Notes: generated by a model not told the origin, from the letters alone. Positions 17,961 through 26,861 are shown, counted from the first letter of the stretch. The stretch is DNA of 64,000 bases from Prevotella scopos JCM 17725 (GCF_018127785.1 NZ_CP072390.1:1364001-1428000), one strand, 5' to 3'. Program-made: numbers and translations.

Positions 17961-18338
17961 ATCAAAATAAACAATTCATGCAAAACAAAATAAACTATTT
18001 TACGAAAACAAACTACTCCATCTACTAACAAAGCAAACAATCATATTATAAGTAGAAATTGATTCTTCCGTTAAATGTATGGATGTTTTTTGTAGTTCCC
18101 TTAATAGAAAAAACAGAACTACTCTTTAAAGAAATCATAGCTAAGGCTATCAAACTACCTATTTTATTATCACCTTCTGACATAGAAAATCCTTTTATTT
18201 TAACACATTAATTATATAGGCAAGAGTTTGAAAAATTATTACATAATTTCAAACAAGACATCTATAAATAAGGATAAAAACACGTACAAAGAACAGGCCT
18301 GCAACCAACAGGAAATCAATTAGTTATAGAGTAACGTA

Positions 18339-18445
18339 AGAAAAGGTGCCTAATTGGACTTCAAAAGGGCGTTAGTGAGACCTCAAAAGGGCACCACCTA
18401 TTGCAAGTCAATTAAGCGTCTTTCAGAAGCCAAAAGAGCATGTCT
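18339..18445. repeat. Degenerate ~22-base-period array (CAAAAGGGC words)
   Basis: TCAAAAGGGC starts at 18361 and again at 18383. Variant units surround them, with GC-words at 18348, 18369, 18391, 18416 and 18438 (steps 21, 22, 25, 22). The words differ from those of the other arrays. Confidence 0.6.
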
Positions 18446-18864
18446 TGGTTTTGAGTCACACGAAAATAGTTGACAATATCAGATTAATATGGAAATAAGT
18501 TGTTTATAGAAAACAGTTAGACATCATATCTATTAGCATTTATCTTGTAGCTTGCTCCTTTTGAAAGCCCATCTACTTTGCGATAGCAATACCATACAAG
18601 TGTATAAGTCTTTATTCTATTTCCAATCTATACATCTAATGGAAGAAGTTAAAAAGGAGATAAACAGCCTACTCATTCATAAGAAAATCTACCTATTTAT
18701 AAGGTACATTACCGAGACAACAAGCCATCACCATCAAACTATTTCCATCAAAATAATTCGTAAGAGATAAGTGAACTGAAGAAGAAAGGCTCATAACAGC
18801 AAGCTAAAACGAGATTTTCAACTAAATTATTTGCCATTTGTTTGCGAGAATAAAAAACTTTCCT

Positions 18865-18872
18865 TACCTTTG
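18865..18872 (+). promoter_or_regulatory. -7 box of the tRNA-Val pair
   Basis: TACCTTTG, 21 bases before the first tRNA-Val. Confidence 0.8.
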
Positions 18873-18893
18873 CACTCGCCTTACAAGAGTAAG

Positions 18894-18968
18894 GGGCGTT
18901 TAGCTCAGCTGGTTTAGAGCATCTGCCTTACAAGCAGAGGGTCGGCGGTTCGAATCCGTCAACGCCCA
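18894..18968 (+). tRNA. tRNA-Val, anticodon UAC (copy 1)
   Basis: This 75-base tRNA has acceptor GGGCGTT/AACGCCC, anticodon stem TCTGC/GCAGA around CTTACAA (anticodon TAC), T arm GGCGGTTCGAATCCGTC and discriminator A. CCA is not encoded. Confidence 0.95.
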
Positions 18969-19016
18969 CTAGGGGTGTATCCCTGTAATCTCATCGGGAT
19001 TGCGGGGATTTTTAAA

Positions 19017-19091
19017 GGGCGTTTAGCTCAGCTGGTTTAGAGCATCTGCCTTACAAGCAGAGGGTCGGCGGTTCGAATCCGTCAACGCCCA
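19017..19091 (+). tRNA. tRNA-Val, anticodon UAC (copy 2)
   Basis: It is identical to the preceding tRNA-Val over all 75 bases and 48 bases downstream of it. The spacer has a GC-rich hairpin-like stretch (ATCCCTGTAATC...GGGAT). No separate promoter is visible, so both are probably processed from one transcript. Confidence 0.95.
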
Positions 19092-19218
19092 CCTTTAAAA
19101 CTTAAAGATGATGACTTTGCAACATTGTTGTGAAGTCTTTTTTGTTTTATTGAGTCTTATCTGCATCCTTTTTTGATTTTATTATTATTATTATTTGCGC
19201 TATTACTGATTTTATTCT

Positions 19219-19226
19219 TAAATTTG
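19219..19226 (+). promoter_or_regulatory. -7 box of purB
   Basis: TAAATTTG, 22 bases before the purB ATG. Confidence 0.8.
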
Positions 19227-19248
19227 CACCATATTAATAAATAACATT

Positions 19249-20595
19249 ATGACCCTTGACGCATTAACAGCCGTATCACCTATTGACGGGCGATATAGAA
19301 GTAAAACGGAATGCCTAGCTGACTATTTTTCAGAGTATGCACTTATCCGTTATCGTGTTCGTGTAGAAATTGAGTATTTCATCACGCTTTGCGAGTTACC
19401 TTTACCACAACTGAAAAGCTTTAACAGTGCTCTTTTCGAACAGTTGCGAGACATTTATCGTAATTTTGATGAAGCTTCAGCTGCACGTGTAAAGGAGATT
19501 GAGAACGTTACCAATCATGACGTTAAGGCTGTTGAATACTTCATCAAAGAAGAGTTTGACAAGATTGGCGGACTCGATGATTACAAGGAATTCATCCACT
19601 TCGGACTCACTTCACAAGACATCAACAACACAAGCGTGCCATTGTCCGTAAAGGAAGCGCTCGAAGAGGTATTCTACCCACAAGTTGAAGAACTGATAGT
19701 TCAACTGAAGGAGTATGCAGAAAAGTGGAATGATGTTCCAATGCTGGCAAAGACACATGGTCAGCCTGCCTCTCCTACCCGACTGGGCAAGGAGGTTGAG
19801 GTTTATGTCTATCGTCTCAGTGAGCAGCTTGCTACCTTGCGTAACTGTAAGTTGACAGCAAAGTTTGGTGGTGCGACAGGCAACTTCAATGCACATCACG
19901 TAGCTTATCCACAGCATGATTGGCGTGCCTTTGGCAATCGCTTTGTCAGTGAGAAATTAGGATTAGAGCGTGAGCAATGGACAACACAGATTAGCAACTA
20001 CGACCACTTAGGTAGTATTTTTGATGCTATCCGTCGAATCAACACCATCATCATCGACCTTGATCGTGACTTCTGGATGTATATCTCTATGGAGTATTTC
20101 AAGCAGAAGATTAAAGCTGGAGAAGTTGGTTCGAGTGCAATGCCACACAAGGTGAACCCAATTGACTTTGAGAATAGTGAGGGCAACCTCGGAATAGCAA
20201 ATGCTATTCTACAGTTCTTGGCACAAAAGTTACCAGTAAGTCGTTTGCAGCGCGACCTTACAGACTCAACTGTTTTGCGTAACGTCGGAGTCCCTATAGG
20301 TCATAGCATTATCTCAATTCAAAGTACATTAAAGGGTCTTCGCAAACTCATTCTCAATGAAGAAAAGTTAAAAGAGGATCTTGATGATACATGGGCAGTT
20401 GTAGCAGAAGCTATTCAAACCATCTTGCGCCGTGAAGCTTATCCACATCCTTACGAGGCATTAAAGGCTCTCACACGCACAAACAATAAGATGACAGAGG
20501 AAACGATACACGCCTTTATACAGACACTCAATGTCAGCGACAGCGTGAAAGCCGAGCTAATGGCTATAACCCCATACAACTATACAGGAATTTAA
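19249..20595 (+). CDS. purB: Adenylosuccinate lyase
   Basis: This 448-residue enzyme of the fumarase/aspartase superfamily cleaves SAICAR and adenylosuccinate, releasing fumarate, in purine and AMP synthesis. The N-terminus ALTAVSPIDGRYRSKTECL is the family signature. Other landmarks are TSQDINNT, AKTHGQPASPTRLGKE with the active-site His, and the flexible signature loop GSSAMPHKVNPIDFENSEGN. The length matches the long E. coli-like class of PurB. It has a promoter box just upstream; rluB follows after 132 bases. Confidence 0.97.
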   Translation: MTLDALTAVSPIDGRYRSKTECLADYFSEYALIRYRVRVEIEYFITLCELPLPQLKSFNSALFEQLRDIYRNFDEASAARVKEIENVTNHDVKAVEYFIKEEFDKIGGLDDYKEFIHFGLTSQDINNTSVPLSVKEALEEVFYPQVEELIVQLKEYAEKWNDVPMLAKTHGQPASPTRLGKEVEVYVYRLSEQLATLRNCKLTAKFGGATGNFNAHHVAYPQHDWRAFGNRFVSEKLGLEREQWTTQISNYDHLGSIFDAIRRINTIIIDLDRDFWMYISMEYFKQKIKAGEVGSSAMPHKVNPIDFENSEGNLGIANAILQFLAQKLPVSRLQRDLTDSTVLRNVGVPIGHSIISIQSTLKGLRKLILNEEKLKEDLDDTWAVVAEAIQTILRREAYPHPYEALKALTRTNNKMTEETIHAFIQTLNVSDSVKAELMAITPYNYTGI

Positions 20596-20727
20596 TAACT
20601 CCTATAAAACAAAAGGATTTCAACTGAGTATCTCCGTAAAAGGAGTTCTATATTTTAATAACCAATAAAAATAATAATAATAAATTGGCCGTGAGGCCAG
20701 TAGTATCAAATTCAAAGTTAAACAATT

Positions 20728-22275
20728 ATGGCAGAAGAATTCGAGAACAAAGAAGTTCAGTCTGAGCAGAATGAGAACAGCCGCGAAGGCTATTCAGCAG
20801 CCGAACAAGGCGGCTATCAAAGAGAGTACCGTGGCACAGGACGCACACAGCGCCCACGTATTCACAGCCAGCGTGCTTACAGCAGCGACAAGGCTAATAG
20901 TAGCAATGACGAAGGCGGATTCCGTCCTGAGGGCTTCGGCTCTGGCTTGCAGAGTGCAGGTCGTCCTCAGCAGGGAGGCTATCGTCCACGTCAGAACAGC
21001 TATGGTGGCGGATATAACAATAGCCGAGGCGGCTATCAGAGCCGTCCACAGCAAGGTGGCTATCGCCCACGTTACAATAGTAATGGTGAGGAAGGTGGTT
21101 ACCAGCCACGTCAGCAGGGTGGATACCAGAACCGTAGCGGATACCAAAGTCGTCCACAGCAGGGTGGCTATCGCCCACGTTACAACAACGATGAAAATGG
21201 CTACCAGCCTCAGGCTTATCGTCCACGTTACAACGCAAACAATGGTGCCGAGGGCGAAGAGAATAACAACTACCAAGCAAATCAAAACGGTTATCAGCCA
21301 CGCCAGGGTGGATACCAACCACGCCAGCAGGGTGGTTACCAGAATCGTAGCGGATACAACTATAACCGTGGTGGATATAATAACAATCGTGGTGGATACC
21401 AAAGCCGTGGTGGATACAATAATAATCGCGGAGGCTATAACAACCGTGGCGGATACAACCAGGGTGGTTACCGTCAGCACAGTGCCGATTATGATCCACA
21501 TGCAAAGTATTCACTCAAGAAGCGCATTGAATACAAGGAGGAAAACTTCGATCCTAATGAGCCAATCCGCTTGAACAAATATCTTGCTAACGCAGGTGTA
21601 TGTTCACGTCGCGAGGCTGATGAGTTCATCCTTTCAGGTGCAGTTACCGTAAATGGCGAGGTTGTAAAAGAACTAGGTAGCAAGGTTCTGCGCACTGACG
21701 AGGTACTCTTCCAAGAGAAGCCTGTTTCATTGGAGAAGAAGGTTTATGTACTTCTGAACAAACCAAAGGATTATGTAACCACAAGCGATGACCCACAGCA
21801 GCGCAAGACTGTTATGGACCTCGTAAAGGGTGCTTGTCCAGAGCGTATCTACCCAGTTGGTCGTCTTGATCGTAACACAACTGGCGTACTACTCCTCACT
21901 AACGATGGCGACCTCGCTTCAAAACTTACTCATCCTAAGTTCTTGAAGAAGAAGGTATATCACGTATTCCTTGATAAGGCTATTACAGCTAATGACTTGC
22001 AGAAGATTTCTGACGGTATTGAGTTGGAAGATGGTGAGATCAAGGCTGACGCAATCGAGTATGCTGACCCACAGGATCAGACTCAGGTTGGCATTGAGAT
22101 TCACAGCGGCAAGAACCGCATCGTACGTCGTATCTTCGAGAGCCTCGGCTATCGCGTCGTAAAACTCGACCGCGTACAGTTTGCTGGTCTGACAAAGAAG
22201 AATGTACGTCGTGGTGATTGGCGCTTCCTCACTGAGAAGGAAGTTGATATGCTACGTATGGGTGCGTTTGAATAA
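20728..22275 (+). CDS. rluB: 23S rRNA pseudouridine synthase RluB with long Gly/Tyr/Arg-rich N-terminal region
   Basis: The 515-residue protein combines two parts. Residues 1 to about 260 are low complexity, dominated by GGYQ, GGYNN, RPR and QNR units (GGYRPR, GGYNNRGGY), predicted to be disordered and RNA-binding like RGG/YGG domains. From about 279 an S4 RNA-binding domain (RLNKYLANAGVCSRREADE) precedes an RsuA/RluB-type catalytic domain with the motif PVGRLDRNTTGVLLLTNDG; the nucleophile is Asp381. RluB-type enzymes convert a uridine in 23S rRNA domain V (U2605 in E. coli) to pseudouridine. Enterobacterial homologues have no such N-terminal head, although some relatives carry basic tails. 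The gene lies between purB and asnS on one strand. Confidence 0.92.
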   Translation: MAEEFENKEVQSEQNENSREGYSAAEQGGYQREYRGTGRTQRPRIHSQRAYSSDKANSSNDEGGFRPEGFGSGLQSAGRPQQGGYRPRQNSYGGGYNNSRGGYQSRPQQGGYRPRYNSNGEEGGYQPRQQGGYQNRSGYQSRPQQGGYRPRYNNDENGYQPQAYRPRYNANNGAEGEENNNYQANQNGYQPRQGGYQPRQQGGYQNRSGYNYNRGGYNNNRGGYQSRGGYNNNRGGYNNRGGYNQGGYRQHSADYDPHAKYSLKKRIEYKEENFDPNEPIRLNKYLANAGVCSRREADEFILSGAVTVNGEVVKELGSKVLRTDEVLFQEKPVSLEKKVYVLLNKPKDYVTTSDDPQQRKTVMDLVKGACPERIYPVGRLDRNTTGVLLLTNDGDLASKLTHPKFLKKKVYHVFLDKAITANDLQKISDGIELEDGEIKADAIEYADPQDQTQVGIEIHSGKNRIVRRIFESLGYRVVKLDRVQFAGLTKKNVRRGDWRFLTEKEVDMLRMGAFE

Positions 22276-22279
22276 AATA

Positions 22280-22394
22280 GTAACCTCCCCAAAGCTCTCA
22301 AAAGAAGAAGATATGAGCAACCAGACAATGCTACTATCAAAGCATTAAAAAGTTGTCAAACAATATTCCTCTCCTTTTGAAAGATTTGGGGAGT
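22280..22394. repeat. Imperfect inverted repeat between rluB and asnS
   Basis: CCTCCCCAAAGCTCTCAAAAG near the rluB stop pairs imperfectly with CCTTTTGAAAGATTTGGGGAG near 22394, and inner arms GACAATGC/GCATT...TTGTC extend the fold. It may be a degenerate member of the GC-rich palindromes at 36466 and 61046. Confidence 0.5.
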
Positions 22395-22414
22395 ACCTAA
22401 TTACAATATAGCAA

Positions 22415-23806
22415 ATGAAAAGAACAAAAGTCGTCGATGCACTTGCTTGCACCGATTTTGGTAAAGATATCAACGTAAAGGGTTGGGTTCGTTCTCATAG
22501 AAGTAGCAAGGCTGTTGACTTCATCGCACTGAATGATGGTTCTACAATTAAGAACATTCAGGTTGTAGTTGACCCATCATCTATCGATGCAGAAGAACTG
22601 AAGAGTATCACTACGGGTGCTTGTATCAGCGTTGTTGGTACGCTCGTAGAGAGTCAAGGTGCTGGTCAGACTTCAGAGATTCAGTGTAAGGAGATTGAAA
22701 TCTACGGTCTCTGCCCAAGCGACTACCCTATGCAGAAGAAGGGACAGAGTTTTGAGTACATGCGCAAGTATGGACACCTGCGTCTTCGTACCAATACCTT
22801 CGGTGCTGTGTTCCGCATTCGTCACAATATGGCAATCGCTATCCATAAGTATTTCCACGATCATGGATTCTATTACTTCCATACTCCGCTGATTACGGGT
22901 AGTGATGCTGAGGGTGCTGGTAACATGTTCCAGGTAACAACACTCGACCTTGATCGTGTTGCAAAAGGCGGTGAGGTTGATTATAGTGCTGACTTCTTTG
23001 GAAAGCGTACAAACCTCACGGTGTCTGGACAGTTGGAGGGTGAGTTAGGTGCTACTGCACTTGGTGCTATCTACACCTTCGGTCCTACTTTCCGTGCAGA
23101 GAATTCAAATACTCCGCGCCACTTGGCAGAGTTCTGGATGGTTGAGCCTGAGGTTGCTTTCATCGACAAGGATGAACTGATGGACCTTGAGGAAGATTTC
23201 ATCAAGTACTGCGTTCGTTGGGCATTGGAGAACTGTAAGGACGACCTTGAGTTCCTCAACAAGATGATTGATAAGGAGCTTATCGCTCGTTTGGAGGGTG
23301 TATTGAAGGAAGACTTTGCTCGTCTTACTTACACAGAAGGTTTCGAGATTCTTCAGAAAGCTGCTGCTGACGGTGTGAAGTTTGAGTTCCCTATCACTCA
23401 CTGGGGTATGGACCTCAGCAGTGAACACGAGCGTTACCTCGTTGAGGAACACTTCAAGCGTCCTGTTATTATGACCGATTACCCAAGTGAAATCAAGTCA
23501 TTCTATATGAAGAAGAATGAGGACGGCAAGACAATGCAGGGTACTGATGTTCTCTTCCCACGTATCGGTGAGATTATCGGCGGTTCTGTCCGTGAGGAGA
23601 ACTATGACAAACTGGTTCAGGAGATTGAAAGCCGTGGTATGAAGCGTGAGATTTACGACTGGTACCTTGATACTCGTAAGTACGGAACCTGCCCACATGG
23701 TGGTTTCGGTCTCGGTTTCGAGCGTCTCATCCTCTTCGTTACTGGTATGCAGAACATCCGTGATGTAATCCCATTCGCACGTACTCCAAAGAACGCAGAG
23801 TTCTAA
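22415..23806 (+). CDS. asnS: Asparaginyl-tRNA synthetase
   Basis: This 463-residue class IIb synthetase charges tRNA-Asn. An N-terminal OB-fold anticodon-binding domain (about 1-110, [23 protein letters not shown]) is followed by the catalytic core. Motif 2 appears as [22 protein letters not shown] and motif 3 as [29 protein letters not shown]. The segment after motif 2 fits AsnRS rather than AspRS, and the length is normal. An intrinsic terminator follows at 23822. Confidence 0.97.
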   Translation: MKRTKVVDALACTDFGKDINVKGWVRSHRSSKAVDFIALNDGSTIKNIQVVVDPSSIDAEELKSITTGACISVVGTLVESQGAGQTSEIQCKEIEIYGLCPSDYPMQKKGQSFEYMRKYGHLRLRTNTFGAVFRIRHNMAIAIHKYFHDHGFYYFHTPLITGSDAEGAGNMFQVTTLDLDRVAKGGEVDYSADFFGKRTNLTVSGQLEGELGATALGAIYTFGPTFRAENSNTPRHLAEFWMVEPEVAFIDKDELMDLEEDFIKYCVRWALENCKDDLEFLNKMIDKELIARLEGVLKEDFARLTYTEGFEILQKAAADGVKFEFPITHWGMDLSSEHERYLVEEHFKRPVIMTDYPSEIKSFYMKKNEDGKTMQGTDVLFPRIGEIIGGSVREENYDKLVQEIESRGMKREIYDWYLDTRKYGTCPHGGFGLGFERLILFVTGMQNIRDVIPFARTPKNAEF

Positions 23807-23821
23807 ACATAAGAACAAAAG

Positions 23822-23853
23822 GCGACTATCCTCCAAAAGATAGTCGCTTTTTA
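23822..23853 (+). terminator. Intrinsic terminator of asnS
   Basis: GCGACTATC and GATAGTCGC form a perfect stem with an eight-base loop, followed by a T-run. Confidence 0.88.
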
Positions 23854-23915
23854 TTTACCTATAAGAACACTCCCGACGAAACTTAAACATAACACGTACA
23901 TAAAAATAAATTATC

Positions 23916-24569
23916 ATGAAACTAAAAAGAATCCAATCAAACCTTCTCTTACTGTGCCTTATTCTCTTAGTAAGCTGCTCTACTGAATCTTTCCAAGACG
24001 AGGACATATCGTTACGTAACTTGCATGAGGGCGACCTCATGTTCGTTGTGAAGGAAACAAGCAACCCTATTACAGATGCAACACAGGGCATTAACGGACT
24101 AAAGATTGACCACGTGGCAATCTTCCATCATACGGATAGTGCCAATTATGCTTTAGAAGCTTATGGCAAAGTGGTGTCACTTACTCCTCTTACCAACTTC
24201 CTTGATCGTTCAAAATGGAAAGATGAAAAACCGCACATTGCTGTAGGTAGAGTAATTGTCGATTGTGACATGAATACTTCTATGAAGCGAGCATTAAGCT
24301 ATCTTGGTCGACCATACGACCGATTCTACATGCCCGATGACAAAGAAATCTATTGTAGCGAATTGATTCAGAAATCATTTGTCGATCACCACGGCTTACC
24401 TATTTTCTCAACAATCCCGATGTCCTTCCACGATAACAACGGAAAAATCTTGGATGCTTGGACTCAATTCTATGCCTTCTATCATCGTGAAGTACCCGAA
24501 GGAGAACCCGGCACTAACCCTGGGCAGCTATCACGTGATAAGGCTGTAAAGGTTACCTATGCATTTTGA
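23916..24569 (+). CDS. YiiX/YebB-like permuted NlpC/P60 cysteine hydrolase, lipoprotein
   Basis: This 217-residue protein has a lipoprotein signal peptide ending LVSC (Cys21). The mature domain has the permuted papain-like order: EGDLMFV, then the His segment GLKIDHVAIFHH, then the Cys segment EIYCSELIQKSF near the C-terminal half. Members of this family (YiiX/YebB, DUF830) are thought to hydrolyse amide or ester bonds in the envelope; a peptidoglycan or lipid substrate is possible but not shown. The gene stands alone between asnS and a repeat-rich gap. Confidence 0.85.
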   Translation: MKLKRIQSNLLLLCLILLVSCSTESFQDEDISLRNLHEGDLMFVVKETSNPITDATQGINGLKIDHVAIFHHTDSANYALEAYGKVVSLTPLTNFLDRSKWKDEKPHIAVGRVIVDCDMNTSMKRALSYLGRPYDRFYMPDDKEIYCSELIQKSFVDHHGLPIFSTIPMSFHDNNGKILDAWTQFYAFYHREVPEGEPGTNPGQLSRDKAVKVTYAF

Positions 24570-24668
24570 AGATTAATCTCTGGGGAAACTATCCATCTGA
24601 GAGGTTTTCAAAACACCTCAACACTCCCCAAAAGATAAGCTGTAATAACAATATAAGTTTTAAAATCA

Positions 24669-24753
24669 TTTGCTGTCATTTTAACATTTCGCCCTAGAAC
24701 ACAGTGTGACAAGTACTTAAAATGTTATTTAGAATGACAGAAATGACAGCAAA
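24669..24753 (+). repeat. 85-base dispersed element, copy B
   Basis: It starts TTTGCTGTCATTTTAACATT and ends GAATGACAGAAATGACAGCAAA. Length and end structure match copy A, while the interior is diverged. Confidence 0.75.
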
Positions 24754-24948
24754 TTTATTTTCAACAAAATAAACTTCCACAGTACCGTATCAGATTTTAT
24801 GGGAAAGATAAGTCGGAAATAACTTCCCGAATCAGATTGGTTTAACTAATTGTAAGAAACAGGTCTCACCCATTTATCGCAAAACAACATAGGCTTTTCG
24901 CGTAGTTTGACACGCTACTTTACAAAACATTGGTAAGAGCTAAGCCCC

Positions 24949-25003
24949 AGCACAATTAGTGCTAACACCCAGCACCATATGTGCTGGGCGTTAGCACTGA
25001 GGT
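24949..25003. repeat. 22-base-period dyad array (AGCAC/GTGCT words)
   Basis: AGCAC starts at 24949, 24971 and 24993, and GTGCT at 24959 and 24981. The unit is therefore AGCAC-N5-GTGCT-N7 (22 bases), with dyad centres at 24956, 24967 and 24978, 11 bases apart. Confidence 0.82.
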
Positions 25004-25122
25004 AAAAGCATAGAAAAACCCAATATTATTAGTGGATATTCTGGCATCTACTACTTCATTACCATAAAATAATCAGAGAAGAGGCACAAAAAGAAATTCT
25101 GCTATTCTATTTCATTTTAAAC

Positions 25123-25207
25123 TTTCCTGTCATTCCTGTCACTCTAATATTGACTACAAATCACTGATAATAAGCCTTATACTGGAAATATTAAAAGTGA
25201 CAGCAAA
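25123..25207 (-). repeat. 85-base dispersed element, copy C (inverted)
   Basis: Read on the minus strand it starts TTTGCTGTCACTTTTAATAT and ends with TGACAGGAATGACAGGAAA, closely like copy A. Confidence 0.78.
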
Positions 25208-25246
25208 CTAAATAAAAAATAACTAGGGTACTTAGATTAGAAATAC

Positions 25247-25282
25247 TATCTTTGTTTTATCTATTTTCTTTTATTATCTTTG
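25247..25282 (+). promoter_or_regulatory. Two tandem -7 boxes upstream of osmC
   Basis: TATCTTTG occurs at 25247-25254 and again at 25275-25282, 91 and 63 bases before the ATG. Confidence 0.7.
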
Positions 25283-25345
25283 TAGAGAACATATAAGCAT
25301 TATTAGCTAACTAAAGTATTATTACTAATTCTAAAAATCATAATT

Positions 25346-25750
25346 ATGACAATTACAAAAGCTATTTATCAAGGTAAAGGACGAGTTGAAGCAACGCACG
25401 TTAGGTCGGCTGTAACCATAAACACTGATGCGGGTAAAGCTGTAGGAGGCTTAGGAGAAAATCAGAATCCCGTGGAGCTATTAGGTAATGCACTGGCTGC
25501 ATGTGCCTTGACTATGATGGGCCTGCGGGCAGAACGCAGCGATGTAGATTTTTCTGGTTGCTATGCAGAGGTCGGCGAGATAGAGGAAGACATACAGACC
25601 TTTACGATTACACGTATTCCTATCACGTTCCATCTAAAGGCTTCATTCGACGAGAAGCAGCGTAAGAAGTTTGAGCATATCGCTCTTAAGACCTGTTTTG
25701 TTGGCAATACACTAACCGCAAAGAAAGACTTCACCTTCGTTTATGAGTAA
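25346..25750 (+). CDS. OsmC/Ohr family peroxiredoxin-like protein
   Basis: This 134-residue protein has the OsmC fold. The two conserved cysteines are present in NALAACALTMMGLRAE and ALKTCFVGNTLTAKKDF. Family members reduce organic hydroperoxides using this Cys pair in the cytoplasm, usually as dimers. The sequence resembles the short OsmC-like/YhfA group of Bacteroidota rather than classic Ohr, so the precise substrate is uncertain. Two promoter boxes precede it, which would allow growth- or stress-dependent expression, and a strong terminator follows. Confidence 0.9.
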   Translation: MTITKAIYQGKGRVEATHVRSAVTINTDAGKAVGGLGENQNPVELLGNALAACALTMMGLRAERSDVDFSGCYAEVGEIEEDIQTFTITRIPITFHLKASFDEKQRKKFEHIALKTCFVGNTLTAKKDFTFVYE

Positions 25751-25788
25751 TCTCATAGTATAATGTGACGTTAAAGATAACAAGCAAT

Positions 25789-25833
25789 AAAAAGGACATT
25801 TGGAGATAGCAACATCACCAAATGTCCTTTTAT
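25789..25833 (+). terminator. Intrinsic terminator of osmC
   Basis: AAAGGACATTTGG pairs with CCAAATGTCCTTT around a 14-base loop, followed by TATTTT. A-richness on the other side could let it serve the convergent tcdA too. Confidence 0.85.
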
Positions 25834-25915
25834 TTTCTTACGTAGTCTTAGGATTATGTCTTTCCAATGATGACAGAAATGACTTATATGTCCTTAATAA
25901 TAAAATATAAATACA

Positions 25916-26800
25916 TTACTTATCCGCTGCAGCCTTCTCCGCTTTGATTCGTTTATGCTCTTCCAACATCTTTGCAGCACGTTCACGAGCGATGCGAGCA
26001 GGCTCACTTGTAGCCTCATCCTCAGGACGGATGCGCATAGTGTGGGCAAGACTGACAAGATCTTTCACAGCCTCTCCACCTGCAATAAGTCCCGCCGCAG
26101 CTGGTACCCACGCATTAGAACTGGGGATAGTATGACGGTCAGTACACTTACGCATATCCTTGTCAGGGCAAATACAGTGGAAACGGCAAGAGATCTCAGG
26201 CTGTTCTATACTCTCAAGTGGCTCCTCAGGACTATATACAACCTTTAGGTGCTTAATCTTTGTCTTACGAAGTTTCTTACGAATCACCTTCGCTAATGGG
26301 TCGTTGATGGTCTTGAAGATGTCAGTCACACGAAACTGTGTGGCATCCAGTTTATATGCAGCACCCATACAAGAAAGCAATGGGATGTTCATTTCATGAC
26401 AACGATAGATAAGATCAAGCTTAGCAGTTACAGTATCAATACAATCAATGACATAATCATAATGAGAGAAGTCGAACTGATCGGCATTATCAGGCAAATA
26501 GAATGTCTGATATTTACGCACGATACATCGTGGATTGATTGAATGGATGCGCTCTTCAGCAACATCTACTTTATGCTTTCCCACTGTTCGCGTGGTGGCA
26601 AGAAGCTGTCTGTTGACATTCGTAAGACAGACACGGTCGTCATCAATAACGTCTATAGCACCCACGCCACTGCGTGCCAATACTTCTACTGCATATCCGC
26701 CAACACCTCCAACACCAAAGACAGCAACACGACTACCATTAAGCGTATCGATAGCGGGCTTACCAAGAAGAAGTTGGATTCTTGAGAATTGATTCTGCAT
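25916..26800 (-). CDS. tcdA: tRNA threonylcarbamoyladenosine dehydratase
   Basis: This 294-residue ThiF/MoeB/E1-like enzyme (TcdA/CsdL) uses ATP to convert t6A37 of ANN-decoding tRNAs to the cyclic form ct6A. The adenylation core shows VAVFGVGGVGGYAVEVLARSG, then DDDRVCLTNVNRQLLA, then YVIDCIDTVTAKLDL and an LLSCMGAAYKLD strand. A C-terminal charged helix (EEHKRIKAEKAAADK) ends the protein. The length fits TcdA rather than MoeB or ThiF, and no thiamine or molybdopterin genes are nearby. A -7 box lies 30 bases upstream. Confidence 0.93.
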   Translation of the reverse strand: MQNQFSRIQLLLGKPAIDTLNGSRVAVFGVGGVGGYAVEVLARSGVGAIDVIDDDRVCLTNVNRQLLATTRTVGKHKVDVAEERIHSINPRCIVRKYQTFYLPDNADQFDFSHYDYVIDCIDTVTAKLDLIYRCHEMNIPLLSCMGAAYKLDATQFRVTDIFKTINDPLAKVIRKKLRKTKIKHLKVVYSPEEPLESIEQPEISCRFHCICPDKDMRKCTDRHTIPSSNAWVPAAAGLIAGGEAVKDLVSLAHTMRIRPEDEATSEPARIARERAAKMLEEHKRIKAEKAAADK

Positions 26801-26829
26801 TATATTCTTTATTATCCTTTATTTGACTA

Positions 26830-26837
26830 CAAAGATA
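26830..26837 (-). promoter_or_regulatory. -7 box of tcdA
   Basis: Minus-strand TATCTTTG, 30 bases before the ATG. Confidence 0.75.
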
Positions 26838-26861
26838 CAACAAAAAAGCGAGTTAGAAGCA

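Larger units (their letters stand above)
17961..18893. other. 930-base non-coding gap before tRNA-Val
   Basis: No convincing gene was found; a 72-codon frame at 18552-18770 has no family resemblance. The gap contains a degenerate 22-base-period array (18339-18445) and the tRNA promoter box. Confidence 0.65.
24570..25345. other. 776-base repeat-rich gap before osmC
   Basis: It holds two 85-base elements in opposite orientation (24669-24753, 25123-25207), a 22-base-period dyad array between them (24949-25003) and two tandem promoter boxes (25247, 25275). No gene was recognised. Confidence 0.7.

Noticed and set aside
18552..18770. 72-codon frame before tRNA-Val as a gene
   Set aside because: Composition is unlike a folded protein, no promoter box or homologue was recognised, and it lies in a repeat-bearing gap.
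20771..21574. Long alternative frames (267, 235 and 206 codons) in the rluB head
   Set aside because: They are by-products of the repetitive GGY-coding DNA; the in-frame RluB fusion explains the region.
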